Origin: Symmachiella macrocystis
GTDB taxonomy: Bacteria > Planctomycetota > Planctomycetia > Planctomycetales > Planctomycetaceae
NCBI RefSeq assembly: GCF_007860075.1
Contig: NZ_SJPP01000001.1
Span: forward strand, 3,321,490-3,385,489
DNA: 64,000 nucleotides
Reading direction: 5' to 3'
The position numbers were made by a program, and so were the translations under genes. The notes under the pieces were generated by a model. The model saw only the letters and a program-made list of their open reading frames with translations, was not told the origin of the DNA and searched no databases. This document shows, one piece after another, positions 23,771-32,856 of this stretch (position 1 is the first letter of the stretch; each line of letters opens with the position of its first letter).

Positions 23771-24793
23771 ATGCGGATCCCGAACGCCACTATTCGACTC
23801 AATTTGCTGTTTGCGGCTGTAAGTCTGCTCCTATGTGGCTGTGGGACCACAATCAGCCGGAACGCGACGGAGCAATTGTTGGCCTCCGACGCGGTTGATC
23901 GCTCCGTTCGCGATATCGATTTTCGGGACTTGCGCGGCCAAAACGTGTTTTTTGACACAACTTATATCAAAAACGTGGCCTCAGTTGGTTTTGTGAATTC
24001 CGATTACATCATCAGTTCTCTGCGTCAGCAAATGATGGCAGCAGACTGCCGGTTACGGGAAACCCGTGAGCAAGCGGACTTTGTCATCGAGGCCCGCGTG
24101 GGTGCGTTGGGGGCGGATCGTCACGAAATCGTGTGGGGAATCCCTGCTAACAATCTATTGGGGACAGTCGCCTCAGCGGTCCCCAATGCCCCGTCGGCGG
24201 CGCCGCCGACAATTCCGGAAATTGCTTTCGCCAAAAAGGGAGACGAGTTGGCGGTCGCCAAAATTGGTGTTTTTGCCTATCACCGCGAAACAGGACAACC
24301 GATTTGGCAATCAGGAACGAATCAATCCAAGAGCACCGCACGCAGCACCACCGTATTTGGCATCGGTCCATTTCAATCCGGTACGATTCACAAAGGGACG
24401 GAATTCGCCGGTTCCAAGATTGCCTTGCCATTGTTAGGCGAAGAAGTCGAAGAGACGGACTCGCCAGTGATCCCTTTCGAGGACGAAGCACATTTTGCCA
24501 GTGCAAAATCCACAATGGTGGTTGCTGATTCCGAAACGCCGGATCCACAGTCTGAAGTCAAACAGGTGGCCGGAGAGTCTCCTAAACCGCCGCCAACAGC
24601 GATTCCGCCTGCTGAGAAAACAGAGCCCGCGCCGCCGGAATTGCTTAAAACTATGCCCATTAAAAGCGAACCGGCAACGAATGCCGTTCCGCCGGTAGAG
24701 AAGCCATCCGCCAAATCGACGCGGCCGACCAACAATACGCTGCTCAACAAGACAAAGATTAACGGTTGGAGCTCGCGGAAGCCCGCACCTTAA
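23771..24793 (+). CDS. Lipoprotein, DUF-type unknown
   Basis: 340 aa. ATG 23771 is chosen because it places a lipoprotein signal at the N-terminus (MRIPNATIRLNLLFAAVSL then LLCGC lipobox, Cys at about 21). The mature domain (about 40-200) has YIISSLRQQMMAADCRLRE and VIEARVGALGADRHEIVWG, ending in KIALPLLG; the last 100 residues are Pro/Lys/Glu-rich and low complexity (AIPPAEKTEPAPPELLK), a typical flexible envelope linker. I recall DUF6655-like planctomycete proteins of this layout but cannot confirm. Lipid anchoring is predicted, function unknown. Confidence 0.75.
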   Translation: MRIPNATIRLNLLFAAVSLLLCGCGTTISRNATEQLLASDAVDRSVRDIDFRDLRGQNVFFDTTYIKNVASVGFVNSDYIISSLRQQMMAADCRLRETREQADFVIEARVGALGADRHEIVWGIPANNLLGTVASAVPNAPSAAPPTIPEIAFAKKGDELAVAKIGVFAYHRETGQPIWQSGTNQSKSTARSTTVFGIGPFQSGTIHKGTEFAGSKIALPLLGEEVEETDSPVIPFEDEAHFASAKSTMVVADSETPDPQSEVKQVAGESPKPPPTAIPPAEKTEPAPPELLKTMPIKSEPATNAVPPVEKPSAKSTRPTNNTLLNKTKINGWSSRKPAP

Positions 24794-24872
24794 CGCAATC
24801 TGCGACCGTCGCGACGTCTATTTCAACGTCGTCCAAACGATGCACCGATCAGACTGCCTCGTGCCAAGGTGC

Positions 24873-25619
24873 CTATTTCTTGGTGGGTTGGTCAATTTGG
24901 AGTTGTTCGTGCTCAGTTTGAGCATGCATGCCGACCAAGCGGGCGATCAGAATCGCGATATACAATTGCCCCAGCACGGCTTGAAGCCAGGCCAACGTTC
25001 GGGAGATATCCGACGTCGGAGAAATGTCGCCGTAGCCTAGTGTTGTCATGGTTACGAAGCTGAAATAACAAAACACCGAAAAGACTGAAGATGTCTCGTT
25101 TGGTGCGTTTTCGCGCCAAGGCTCACCATAAGAAAACATGAACGAGCTGGGATCGTTGAGATACACCAGAACGTACAATAAACCCCAGGCGATGCCCGAT
25201 ACCAAATAGACGCAGACGGCGGCAAAAATTTTTTCCGTAGTGACCGGTCCCGGCTTGACTACGGTCTTGAGAATCAAAGTGGCGGTAAATGCGAAGGCGA
25301 TAAATGCCGCCCCATCAGCGATGGTATTCGCCGCGACATTCGAGATCAGCGAGCTCTCGATAAAGGTCGCCCATGTAATGGACATGAAAGCAATTCCTAG
25401 CAAAGCGCTGGCTACGTAGGCGAGGCTGCGTTGATCGCTGACGGCCAGAACTGCCGCAGCTAGACTCAAGGTGAGCAAGCCATAGAAAAGCACGCCTTCA
25501 AACGATGAGTGCTTGACGAAAGGCGTCATCAATGCGAATAGAATCAAGCTGACGAATAGCGTTTGAAACCGTCCACGCTGTGCGGTGCGGAGGAGATTGT
25601 TGAAAGACAAGTCTTGCAT
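24873..25619 (-). CDS. Ion channel (two-TM potassium-channel type)
   Basis: 248 aa from ATG 25619 (MQDLSFNNLLRT, GGGAAA upstream); a longer TTG start at 25667 is less likely. Several hydrophobic segments occupy 20-140, then a pore loop with the selectivity filter TMTTLGYGDISP between segments KIFAAVCVYLVSGIAWGLLY and TLAWLQAVLGQLYIAILIARL. TxGYGD is diagnostic of K+ channels. The Ion_trans_2 core is C-terminal and the tail is short with no RCK domain. Likely potassium-selective; gating unknown. Converges on the lipoprotein gene. Confidence 0.9.
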   Translation of the reverse strand: MQDLSFNNLLRTAQRGRFQTLFVSLILFALMTPFVKHSSFEGVLFYGLLTLSLAAAVLAVSDQRSLAYVASALLGIAFMSITWATFIESSLISNVAANTIADGAAFIAFAFTATLILKTVVKPGPVTTEKIFAAVCVYLVSGIAWGLLYVLVYLNDPSSFMFSYGEPWRENAPNETSSVFSVFCYFSFVTMTTLGYGDISPTSDISRTLAWLQAVLGQLYIAILIARLVGMHAQTEHEQLQIDQPTKK

Positions 25620-25804
25620 GGCCGTTTCCCGGGAAGTGAATGCAGACCCCGCATTTGCTAAGGGCAACGACGCGCGCCGCTCACAGGCTGGGGTTGTTTC
25701 CCATTGAACGGTCCCAGGAGCGAAACTTCAATGCACCTCGGGAACTGCCGAGTTCACGGTTGTGGCCAAGCGAGCCAAGAAGGCTGCCCTTAGCATCGGG
25801 AGCG

Positions 25805-25813
25805 TGCTATAAT
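25805..25813 (+). promoter_or_regulatory. Extended -10 promoter before the DUF1501 gene
   Basis: TGCTATAAT is a perfect extended -10 element 97 bases upstream of the DUF1501 GTG. No good -35 is seen, as is common for extended -10 promoters. Confidence 0.5.
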
Positions 25814-25909
25814 TTTGTTCGGTCAAATGGCGAGATTGCCGTTTGATTGATTCCACGCCCCCTTACGTGTTCACACCCCAGACGACACCTTCCTCGGTAG
25901 GGATTCATT

Positions 25910-27274
25910 GTGTTTCGCATCGCAGATACTTCAAGACCGGCCGGTCAATTTTGTGACGGAATTCACCGGCGGCGTTTCCTTGAGATTGGTTCGCTGGGAC
26001 TCTTAGGATTATCGTTGCCGAATTTGTTGCGACGAACGGCCAGCGGAGCCAACGTTGGTGGAGCCGCGGCAAGCGCAATCTCACCCCGTTCGGTGATTCT
26101 CATTTGGCAACATGGCGGACCTTCGCAACTCGATACCTTCGACATGAAACCCGACGCCCCAGCCGAAGTGCGTGGGCCTTATTCGTCGATTCAGTCCAAT
26201 CTACCCGGTTTAGATGTCGGCGAATTGTTGCCCTATCACGCGAAGGTGATGGACAAGTGCACGGTCATCCGCAGTTTTTCACACGGTAACGGCGATCACT
26301 GGGCCGCAGCGCACTGGATGTTGACAGGACGTCTGGGGGCGACAGGTTCGGATCGACCGGCAAGGCAACCTTCGATGGGGGCGGTCGCGTCTCACCTGCT
26401 GGGACCGCGAAAAAAAGACACGCTGGCGACGGTGAACATGAACGACGGCGGCTTTGGCTACCACGGTGCCGCTTGGATGGGAGTCGCGCACAATCCGTTC
26501 CGTTACGGGGAATACAGCTACGGGAACGAAGCGGGCCGCTTGCCGACCGGCGATCACAAAAGTTTTCAACTTGTTGACGGTTTGAGTCGCGACCGTTTGA
26601 TGAATCGCGTCGCCTTGCAGGAGCAATTTGACGGCTTGCGCCGCCGGGTCGATTCCAACTCCGATTTTCAAAACCTGGATCAGATCGATCAAAAGGCGTT
26701 GGACATCGTGCTTTCCGGTCGCACGCGACAGGCGTTTGAATTGGACCAAGAAGATCCACGGACCCGAGAGCGTTACGGACCGGGCTGGGGAGAACAGGCG
26801 TTATTGGCACGGCGGCTGATCGAAACCGGGGTGCGGTTTGTCTCGCTGAATACCGGATACTGGGACGATCACAGCAACATTAATAATGCCTTGAACAGCA
26901 AGATGCCGCGACACGACCGAGCGGTGGGGGTTCTGATCGAGGATCTGGCGCAGCGCGGCATGTTGGACGATACGTTGGTGGTCACAGCTGGAGAATTCGG
27001 CCGGACCCCCAAGATCAACGCCAACGCCGGTCGCGATCACTGGCCACAGGCACAAAGCATTCTGTTTGCCGGTGGGGGATATCGCCACGGTCAGGTCATT
27101 GGCAGTACCAACGCAAATGCCGAGCATCCCACCTCGCGTAAAATCGGCGTCAATGATTTTTGTGCCATCATCTATCACGCGTTGGGCTTACAGCCGGACA
27201 ACACGATCACCGATCCCACTGGGCGCCCCGTGCATCTGCTGGAAGGGGGCAACGTCCCTCGCGAAATGCTTTAG
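25910..27274 (+). CDS. DUF1501 exported protein (sulfatase-like fold)
   Basis: 454 aa, GTG start at 25910. An RR-type N-terminus (HRRRFLEIGSLGLLGLSLPN) marks it as a Tat-exported protein. The DUF1501 body shows VILIWQHGGPSQLDTFDMKPDAP, FSHGNGDHWAAAHWMLTG, DDTLVVTAGEFGRTPKIN and GRDHWPQAQSILFAGGG, the conserved metal-site-like segments of this alkaline-phosphatase/sulfatase superfamily branch. DUF1501 proteins are highly expanded in planctomycetes, usually behind a DUF1549/DUF1553 cytochrome-like gene; here no such partner is adjacent, so it is an orphan. Substrate unknown. Confidence 0.92.
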   Translation: MFRIADTSRPAGQFCDGIHRRRFLEIGSLGLLGLSLPNLLRRTASGANVGGAAASAISPRSVILIWQHGGPSQLDTFDMKPDAPAEVRGPYSSIQSNLPGLDVGELLPYHAKVMDKCTVIRSFSHGNGDHWAAAHWMLTGRLGATGSDRPARQPSMGAVASHLLGPRKKDTLATVNMNDGGFGYHGAAWMGVAHNPFRYGEYSYGNEAGRLPTGDHKSFQLVDGLSRDRLMNRVALQEQFDGLRRRVDSNSDFQNLDQIDQKALDIVLSGRTRQAFELDQEDPRTRERYGPGWGEQALLARRLIETGVRFVSLNTGYWDDHSNINNALNSKMPRHDRAVGVLIEDLAQRGMLDDTLVVTAGEFGRTPKINANAGRDHWPQAQSILFAGGGYRHGQVIGSTNANAEHPTSRKIGVNDFCAIIYHALGLQPDNTITDPTGRPVHLLEGGNVPREML

Positions 27275-27319
27275 GCGCGCAATCGTGGTGACGTCAAAGA
27301 TTGGTGAAAGCCCCGCACG

Positions 27320-27697
27320 CTATTTGAACGTGAGCAGTTGATCGACTAAATCGAGCACGTAGTCGACATCGAACGGTTTGCTGACAAAGGCATCGACGCC
27401 GCTAGATTCGGCGAAGGCTCGATGCCGCGGGTCCTCATTCCCGGAGACCATGATCACCCGCGGGTTGAGCGTCGACATGAGGTTGAGGCACTTCAGCACG
27501 TTAAAACCGTTGCGCCGCGGCATCACGATATCGAGGATCACCAAATCCGGGGAATCCCGTTCGACGCGGGCGAGACCTTCGTTGCCGTCGTGTGCGAGCA
27601 CGACGTCGTAACCGCGCGACCCCAGCGCCATCTCTAAGGAGTCGAGGATTTCGTTGTCGTCGTCAACGACAAGGACGCGTTTTTTACTGTCACTCAT
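27320..27697 (-). CDS. Single-domain response regulator
   Basis: 125 aa from ATG 27697 (MSDSKKRVLVVDDDNE). CheY-like receiver: acidic VVDDD, phospho-acceptor Asp in LVILDIVMPRRNG, Ser in MVSGNED and the Lys in FVSKPFDVDY. No output domain, so it acts through protein contacts or phosphotransfer. No histidine kinase is near. It converges with the DUF1501 gene. Confidence 0.92.
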   Translation of the reverse strand: MSDSKKRVLVVDDDNEILDSLEMALGSRGYDVVLAHDGNEGLARVERDSPDLVILDIVMPRRNGFNVLKCLNLMSTLNPRVIMVSGNEDPRHRAFAESSGVDAFVSKPFDVDYVLDLVDQLLTFK

Positions 27698-28332
27698 CAC
27701 AGCACCGGCAACAAACATGGGGAGGAAGGTGACCGCTGTGCTCGGGCATTTGTCACTGTCGAGTTCCTATGCCTGCTTTAAACATACAACGGACCAGTAC
27801 TCGTTGTCGGCGGAATACGTAAAAAGTCTTCAAGATTCCCAGCAAAAATCGCTCTTCCTCCGGTTTTGATGATGCGTGCTCGCAAGTTACTACTGTCAAG
27901 CAGGTTCCGGCGAATTAGCATTGCCAGTCGGCTTTATCTCGACTGGCCCCTTGCGCGAGCCTTGCAAACAGGATGCAACTCCTTCACAATCTGATGTCCT
28001 TACGGGGCAAACCACGTCCCAGCGACTGCCGAATCCGGTGAATCGTTATTGATCGTGAAGCGACCTGCGGACAGATTCATTGATGCAGGTAGCGGGACAG
28101 ATTGGACGAAATTGGTCCACCACTGGCTCTACCGCAACCGGGTAAGAAATCACATGGTACCGCTGGGATGACCGGACACGCGCGAGCGGAATGCTAAGTC
28201 CAGAATCTTCGGTCATTGAAACAACAGGCCTGTTTTCGGGCAGAGTATGCGCCCGTATATCACTAAAAACATTCCGACTCGGCGCAAGTGACCGGATGGG
28301 AATGCGGGAAATTTATTGAGGAATTGAATCTC
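27698..28332. other. Long non-coding stretch, nothing recognised
   Basis: 635 bases between the divergent response regulator and purA. No convincing frame, tRNA or hairpin-plus-T-tract was found on either strand. It must hold the promoters of both genes and is long enough for a small RNA. Confidence 0.4.
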
Positions 28333-29613
28333 GTGTCGGCAACTTCAGTCGTTGGATTACAGTGGGGTGACGAGGCCAAGGGGAAGCTCGTCGATATTTT
28401 GACCCTTGAGCACGATATCGTCGTGCGCTACCAAGGGGGCAACAATGCCGGCCATACTGTCGTCTTTAACGGCAAGACCTACAAACTGTCGCTCTTACCG
28501 ACGGGCATTTTGCGCTCGGAGAAATTGTCGGTGATCGGGCCGGGTTTGGTCGTGAATCCTAAAGCCCTGCTCAGCGAAATGGAGGCGATTCGCCAGCAAG
28601 GGATCGAGATCGGCGAGAACCTGATCATCAGCGATCGCGCTCATGTCATTTTCCCGCACCACATGGCCGAAGAAGCGGTGCTTGAAGCCAGCCGCAAAGA
28701 CGATGCGATCGGCACCACGATGCGGGGCATTGGCACCTGCTATCGTGATAAAGCGGGACGCACGCATGCGATTCGGGTAGGCGATTTGTACCACGAAGCT
28801 TCTTTCCGCAGTCGGCTGGAAAGTATCGTCGACCAGAAAAATACGATCATCCAAGCCCTGTCGCCTGGCTCTGAGACGATTGACCATGCGGCTGTGGCGG
28901 AAGAGTATTTAGAATACGCCCGCATACTCAAACCGCACGTGACCGACACGACGGCGCGGCTGCATCGCGAGATCACCGCCGGCAAGCGGTTGTTGTTCGA
29001 AGGGGCCCAAGGCAGTTTGCTGGATGTGGATCACGGTACGTTTCCGTTTGTGACGTCGTCGAATAGTTCCGCAGCTGGAATTCACAACGGCAGCGGCGTG
29101 CCGCAACGGCATATCGAACGCATGATCGGCATCGTCAAGGCGTACACCACACGCGTCGGCGGCGGCCCGTTTCCTACGGAACTGGACAACGAGATCGGCC
29201 AGTTGATTCGCGACACCGGCAACGAGTACGGCACGGTCACCGGACGTCCACGACGTTGCGGCTGGTTGGATGCCGTGGCGACCGGTTACAGCGCCCGAGT
29301 CTGCGGCGTCGATTGCATCGCCGTCACGCTGTTGGACGTGCTCAGCGAACTGGACGAAATCCAGATTTGCGAAGCCTACGAAATCAACGGCCAACGAACG
29401 ACCGATGTTCCCTCGCATGTCGAAGACTTGGCGTTGGTCAAGCCGATCTTTCGCACGCTGCCGGGTTGGAAAACCGACATCACCGGTGCACGTACGCTTG
29501 AAGACTTGCCAGCCAACGCACGCAAGTATCTGGACAACGTCGCCGAGTTGGTCGGTGTCCCCGTGGAATTCATCTCCATCGGTCCTGACCGCGAACAGAC
29601 GATTATTATTTGA
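28333..29613 (+). CDS. purA: Adenylosuccinate synthetase
   Basis: 426 aa from GTG 28333, where GAGGAA lies eight bases upstream and the family start follows ([20 protein letters not shown]). It joins IMP and aspartate with GTP, the first step from IMP to AMP. Seen: P-loop-like [77 protein letters not shown], and [13 protein letters not shown]. Normal length, all catalytic residues (Asp and His of the WGDEGK and GHT motifs) present; the usual G of WGDEGKG is A here. Confidence 0.96.
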   Translation: MSATSVVGLQWGDEAKGKLVDILTLEHDIVVRYQGGNNAGHTVVFNGKTYKLSLLPTGILRSEKLSVIGPGLVVNPKALLSEMEAIRQQGIEIGENLIISDRAHVIFPHHMAEEAVLEASRKDDAIGTTMRGIGTCYRDKAGRTHAIRVGDLYHEASFRSRLESIVDQKNTIIQALSPGSETIDHAAVAEEYLEYARILKPHVTDTTARLHREITAGKRLLFEGAQGSLLDVDHGTFPFVTSSNSSAAGIHNGSGVPQRHIERMIGIVKAYTTRVGGGPFPTELDNEIGQLIRDTGNEYGTVTGRPRRCGWLDAVATGYSARVCGVDCIAVTLLDVLSELDEIQICEAYEINGQRTTDVPSHVEDLALVKPIFRTLPGWKTDITGARTLEDLPANARKYLDNVAELVGVPVEFISIGPDREQTIII

Positions 29614-29623
29614 CATTAAGTAT

Positions 29624-29762
29624 TTCACCACGGAGGCACGGAGGATACGGGGGAAGAAAAAGGCTTTAGGCCATAGACCGTAGACTTTAGGATTGTGAAA
29701 TAGATCGCTAGTTCCTAAGGCCTACAGTCTACGGTCTATTTCCTCCGTGCCTCCGTGGTGAA
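29624..29762. repeat. Hairpin/MITE-like repeat, copy 2
   Basis: Perfect 22-bp terminal inverted repeats (29624-29645 and 29741-29762; left end TTCACCACGGAGGCACGGAG and two more bases) enclose a second inverted pair (ATAGACCGTAGAC with GTCTACGGTCTAT). The whole 139 bases would fold into a long hairpin. Same family as 17871-17995. It lies between purA and the HAD gene and could act as terminator or be a non-autonomous mobile element. Confidence 0.8.
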
Positions 29763-29801
29763 GAAACTCCATAAACATTGCTCCAGAAAAAAGTCACACC
29801 T

Positions 29802-30635
29802 ATGTTCCTACCTGGAACCCGTATTGAAATTGTGAATCCTGATCTGCCGCGTGGGCAGTTTTCAGCTGTGTTGTTTGATTTTGACGGGACGTTGTCGCTG
29901 GTCCGCGAAGGTTGGCCGGAAGTCATGATCCCGATGATGGTCGACATCCTCGCGGAAACTCCGCAGGCGGAACCGCGCGAAGCATTGTCCGAGCACGTCG
30001 AAGAGTTCGTTATGCGGCTCAACGGCAAGCAGACCATCTACCAGATGATTCATCTGGCCGAAGAGGTCGGCAAGCGGGGTGGCACGGCCAAGGAACCGCT
30101 CGAATACAAACAGCAATACCACGACCTGTTGTGGGAACGGGTTTCGGGACGAGTTTCAGGCCTCAAAGACGGCAGCGTCGAAGCGGAGATCCTGACCGTG
30201 CCGGGATCGCGTGAACTGCTGGAGCAACTGCAAGCGGCCGGCTGCGATCTGTATTTAGCCAGTGGAACCGATCACCAATTCGTCGCTGACGAGTTGGCCG
30301 CATTGAAACTGGATGCGTATTTCGGCCCGCACGTGTATGGCGCCCAGGATGAGTACAAAAGCTTTTCCAAGAAAATGATCATCGAAAAACTGATGGCGGA
30401 GAATAGCCTCGGAGACGGCGGGCTGTTGGGATTCGGTGATGGCTACGTGGAAATCGAAGAGATCAAACGCGTGGGAGGCATCGCTGTGGGTGTTGCCAGC
30501 GATGAAAAACATCGCGAGGGAATCAACGAGTGGAAACGGAATCGCCTGATGCGCGCCGGCGCGGATATTATTATCCCCGACTACCGCGAACGAGATGCGT
30601 TGTTAGCGTATTTGACGAACGGCGCGGATGTTTGA
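29802..30635 (+). CDS. HAD-superfamily phosphatase
   Basis: 277 aa from ATG 29802. Motif I SAVLFDFDGTLSLVREGW with the two Asp, a helical cap (about 45-130), motif II LYLASGTDHQFVADEL, Lys in FSKKMIIEKLM and motif IV LLGFGDGYVEIEEIKRVGG. A phosphoglycolate-phosphatase-like member; in planctomycetes and some other bacteria it is found beside the deoxyhypusine-synthase-like gene that follows here, which suggests a joint pathway, possibly sugar-phosphate or cell-surface heptose chemistry. Substrate not deducible. Confidence 0.88.
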   Translation: MFLPGTRIEIVNPDLPRGQFSAVLFDFDGTLSLVREGWPEVMIPMMVDILAETPQAEPREALSEHVEEFVMRLNGKQTIYQMIHLAEEVGKRGGTAKEPLEYKQQYHDLLWERVSGRVSGLKDGSVEAEILTVPGSRELLEQLQAAGCDLYLASGTDHQFVADELAALKLDAYFGPHVYGAQDEYKSFSKKMIIEKLMAENSLGDGGLLGFGDGYVEIEEIKRVGGIAVGVASDEKHREGINEWKRNRLMRAGADIIIPDYRERDALLAYLTNGADV

Positions 30636-30728
30636 TGCGACCCAGTCGGCGCATGGGTTTGATTAAAACTTAAGCCACAGTGAAAACCACACTGCTCGGT
30701 TTGATTGATTTGGAATTGTGACACAGCT

Positions 30729-31841
30729 ATGCCTTATCCGCAGTTTGACCGCCATAAGATCAAGATGTTGCCGCTCTCGACGCGCGTCAACAAAAATCAA
30801 ATCGAGCGCGACCACGTCCCCGTCGACGCTGCACCGCAACAACTCACCGATGTTGCCCAAAAAGTAATCGCCGAAGCTGTCGAGCAGATCGTCAAGGCCC
30901 GTCAAAATGACGCGCCGGTGATGCTCACCTTTGGAGCTCACTCGATCAAAAACGGTCTAGCGCTGGTGATGATCGAACTGATGGAGGCGGGCTGGGTTAC
31001 GCACTTAGCCACAAACGGCGCCGGCATCATTCACGACTGGGAGTTCGCCTTTCAGGGGCAATCCAGCGAAGACGTTGAAGGTTATGTCAAAAAAGGCCAG
31101 TTTGGCAACTGGGAGGAAACCGGCCGGAACATCAACCTCGCCTTGAACCTCGGCGCTTACGAAGGCAAAGGTTATGGCGAGTCGGTCGGCGCCTTCATCG
31201 AGAATGAAGGAGGCGACATTCCTGACACGGCCTCGCTGCTCGAAGAAATCAACACGCACGCAGCCGATAACCCGGCTCGCGCAGCCGCAGCCGCTGACCT
31301 GCTGTCGATCATCAAGACGTTCGACCTGCCAGCAGGACGGATGAAGGTGTCGCATGCCTGGAAGCGTTTCAGCGTACAAGCCGCTGCGTATCGACTCGGT
31401 GTGCCATCCACGGGGCATCCGATGTTCGGTCACGACATTATTTACAACCATCCGATGAATCACGGCGCCAGCGTGGGCCGCGTTGCCGAATGCGACTTCC
31501 TCACCTTCGCCGAGAGTGTGAGCCGGCTCGATGGGGGCGTTTACCTTTCGATCGGCTCGGCGGTGATGTCTCCGATGGTATTCGAAAAATCGCTGTCGAT
31601 CTCCCAGAATGTCGCCATTCAGCACGACGACTTGATCAAAGATCACTCGATCTACGTCGTCGATCTGGCTGAGTCTCACTGGGACTGGACCCAAGGCGAG
31701 CCGCCGGTCGACAACCCTGATTACTACCTGCGCTACAACAAGAGCTTCAATCGCATGGGCGGCCACATGCGCTATCTGACCGCCGACAACCGCGACTTTC
31801 TGCTCCAGCTTGCTCATTCATTGCGAGAGCACTCGTCGTGA
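30729..31841 (+). CDS. Deoxyhypusine-synthase-like protein of unknown substrate
   Basis: 370 aa from ATG 30729 (MPYPQFDRHKIKMLPLSTR). The Rossmann-like core has the deoxyhypusine-synthase pattern: LTFGAHSIKNGLALVMIELM, THLATNGAGIIHDWEFAF, and GASVGRVAECDFLTFAESV, with NAD-binding Gly-rich loops. True deoxyhypusine synthase works on eIF5A, absent from bacteria, and uses a Lys near its end; I cannot place that Lys with certainty here. Bacterial relatives are of uncertain role. It follows the HAD gene by 93 bases on the same strand. Confidence 0.65.
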   Translation: MPYPQFDRHKIKMLPLSTRVNKNQIERDHVPVDAAPQQLTDVAQKVIAEAVEQIVKARQNDAPVMLTFGAHSIKNGLALVMIELMEAGWVTHLATNGAGIIHDWEFAFQGQSSEDVEGYVKKGQFGNWEETGRNINLALNLGAYEGKGYGESVGAFIENEGGDIPDTASLLEEINTHAADNPARAAAAADLLSIIKTFDLPAGRMKVSHAWKRFSVQAAAYRLGVPSTGHPMFGHDIIYNHPMNHGASVGRVAECDFLTFAESVSRLDGGVYLSIGSAVMSPMVFEKSLSISQNVAIQHDDLIKDHSIYVVDLAESHWDWTQGEPPVDNPDYYLRYNKSFNRMGGHMRYLTADNRDFLLQLAHSLREHSS

Positions 31842-31928
31842 GATGACGACGTGAGCAGGACCAACGGTGTCTGGCTGCGACGTTTTTTTCAAAGGTGCCG
31901 GAATTCGTGGCATGCGGGAGCGCGTTCG

Positions 31929-32330
31929 ATGAACCTCAAGCCCGACCCAGAAAAGCGAAAGTCGCGTCCGCTGAGTATGGCTGCGGTCTCGTTTTGCTAT
32001 GTATGCAGCGGCTTGATGATATTGGGGTATGGTGCGCAACTGGCGTTAATGCTGTGGTTCAACATCAAATATGGGCCGATCGTTCCTCACGCCGAAAATG
32101 CTCACAATGCAATTGCCATGACCCCCTTGAATCTGCTGTTTTCTGCGTTATCGTTGGGTATAGGTGTTGGGCTATGGGTCATAGCTCGAAGCATTTGGAG
32201 TCGAAAACGGCGACGGGCGATCGTGGCGTTTTTGGTGGTGGTCGCCTGCGGCATTGGTTGGGCGGCAGTGGCCCCCTACGCGGGGGACAATAGTTACAAA
32301 GATCCCTTTAGGAGTACCGAACATGGCTGA
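31929..32330 (+). CDS. Small membrane protein
   Basis: 133 aa from ATG 31929 (MNLKPDPEKRKSRP, GGGAG upstream). Three hydrophobic segments: about 20-42 (AAVSFCYVCSGLMILGYGAQ), 64-86 (LNLLFSALSLGIGVGLWVIA) and 97-115 (IVAFLVVVACGIGWAAV). No family recognised. Its last eight bases overlap the start of the SufT-like gene (ATGGCTGA), so the two are translationally coupled. Confidence 0.7.
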   Translation: MNLKPDPEKRKSRPLSMAAVSFCYVCSGLMILGYGAQLALMLWFNIKYGPIVPHAENAHNAIAMTPLNLLFSALSLGIGVGLWVIARSIWSRKRRRAIVAFLVVVACGIGWAAVAPYAGDNSYKDPFRSTEHG

Positions 32331-32622
32331 CGAAGCCGCGCTGCTTGAAGCACTCAAAGATGTCATTGATCCGGAGTTGATGATCAATATTGTTGACCTG
32401 GGATTGATTTATGCCATCGAGGATGATGACGGCAAAGTTTCGGTTGATATGACGTTGACTAGCCCCGCTTGCCCCGCTGGTCCGCAATTGATGCAACAGG
32501 CGAAAATGGCGCTTGAAAATCTGGAAGATGTGAGCGAAGCCGAGATCAAACTGGTCATGGCACCGCCTTGGAGTCCAGAGCGTATGACCGACGATGCCCG
32601 CGATCATCTGGGGATGTTTTAG
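32323..32622 (+). CDS. MIP18/SufT-like (DUF59) iron-sulfur assembly factor
   Basis: 99 aa, ATG at 32323 with AGGAG upstream. The sequence EALKDVIDPELMINIVDLGLIYAI, the strand SVDMTLTSPACPAGPQLM with the conserved Cys, and VMAPPWSPERMTDDARDHLG are the full DUF59 domain. Members such as SufT and PaaD help mature Fe-S proteins. No suf genes are next to it. The family call is firm, the client proteins are unknown. Confidence 0.88.
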   Translation: MADEAALLEALKDVIDPELMINIVDLGLIYAIEDDDGKVSVDMTLTSPACPAGPQLMQQAKMALENLEDVSEAEIKLVMAPPWSPERMTDDARDHLGMF

Positions 32623-32740
32623 AAATAGCCCCCGATACTGTCGCTCAAAGTCTTCGGTCGCGTAGGAATCCGGGCTGATTTATCGGCGTAACCGTTCCGA
32701 CCCGAGGCCGCTAGAGATGCCGACCGAGGCGTAAGGTGGC

Positions 32741-32758
32741 TGACTGCCGCCGCAGTCA
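32741..32758. promoter_or_regulatory. Inverted repeat upstream of uppP, next to a -10-like TATACT
   Basis: TGACTGC and GCAGTCA form a perfect 7-bp inverted repeat around CGCC; TATACT follows at 32770. It may be an operator overlapping the -35 position, or the terminator of the SufT-like gene. Confidence 0.35.
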
Positions 32759-32856
32759 CAAATACCGGTTATACTGTGGTGAGTCAGCTTTCGTCCGGCC
32801 TGTTGGTAGTCGTCGCCTGCCGGCCCACGCGCATTCACGAGATGTATTGATACCCC

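Noticed and set aside
28909-29631. 240-codon minus-strand frame opposite purA
   Set aside because: Antisense to a textbook adenylosuccinate synthetase.
31005-31817. 270-codon minus-strand frame opposite the deoxyhypusine-synthase-like gene
   Set aside because: The plus-strand frame has clear family motifs; the antisense frame has none.
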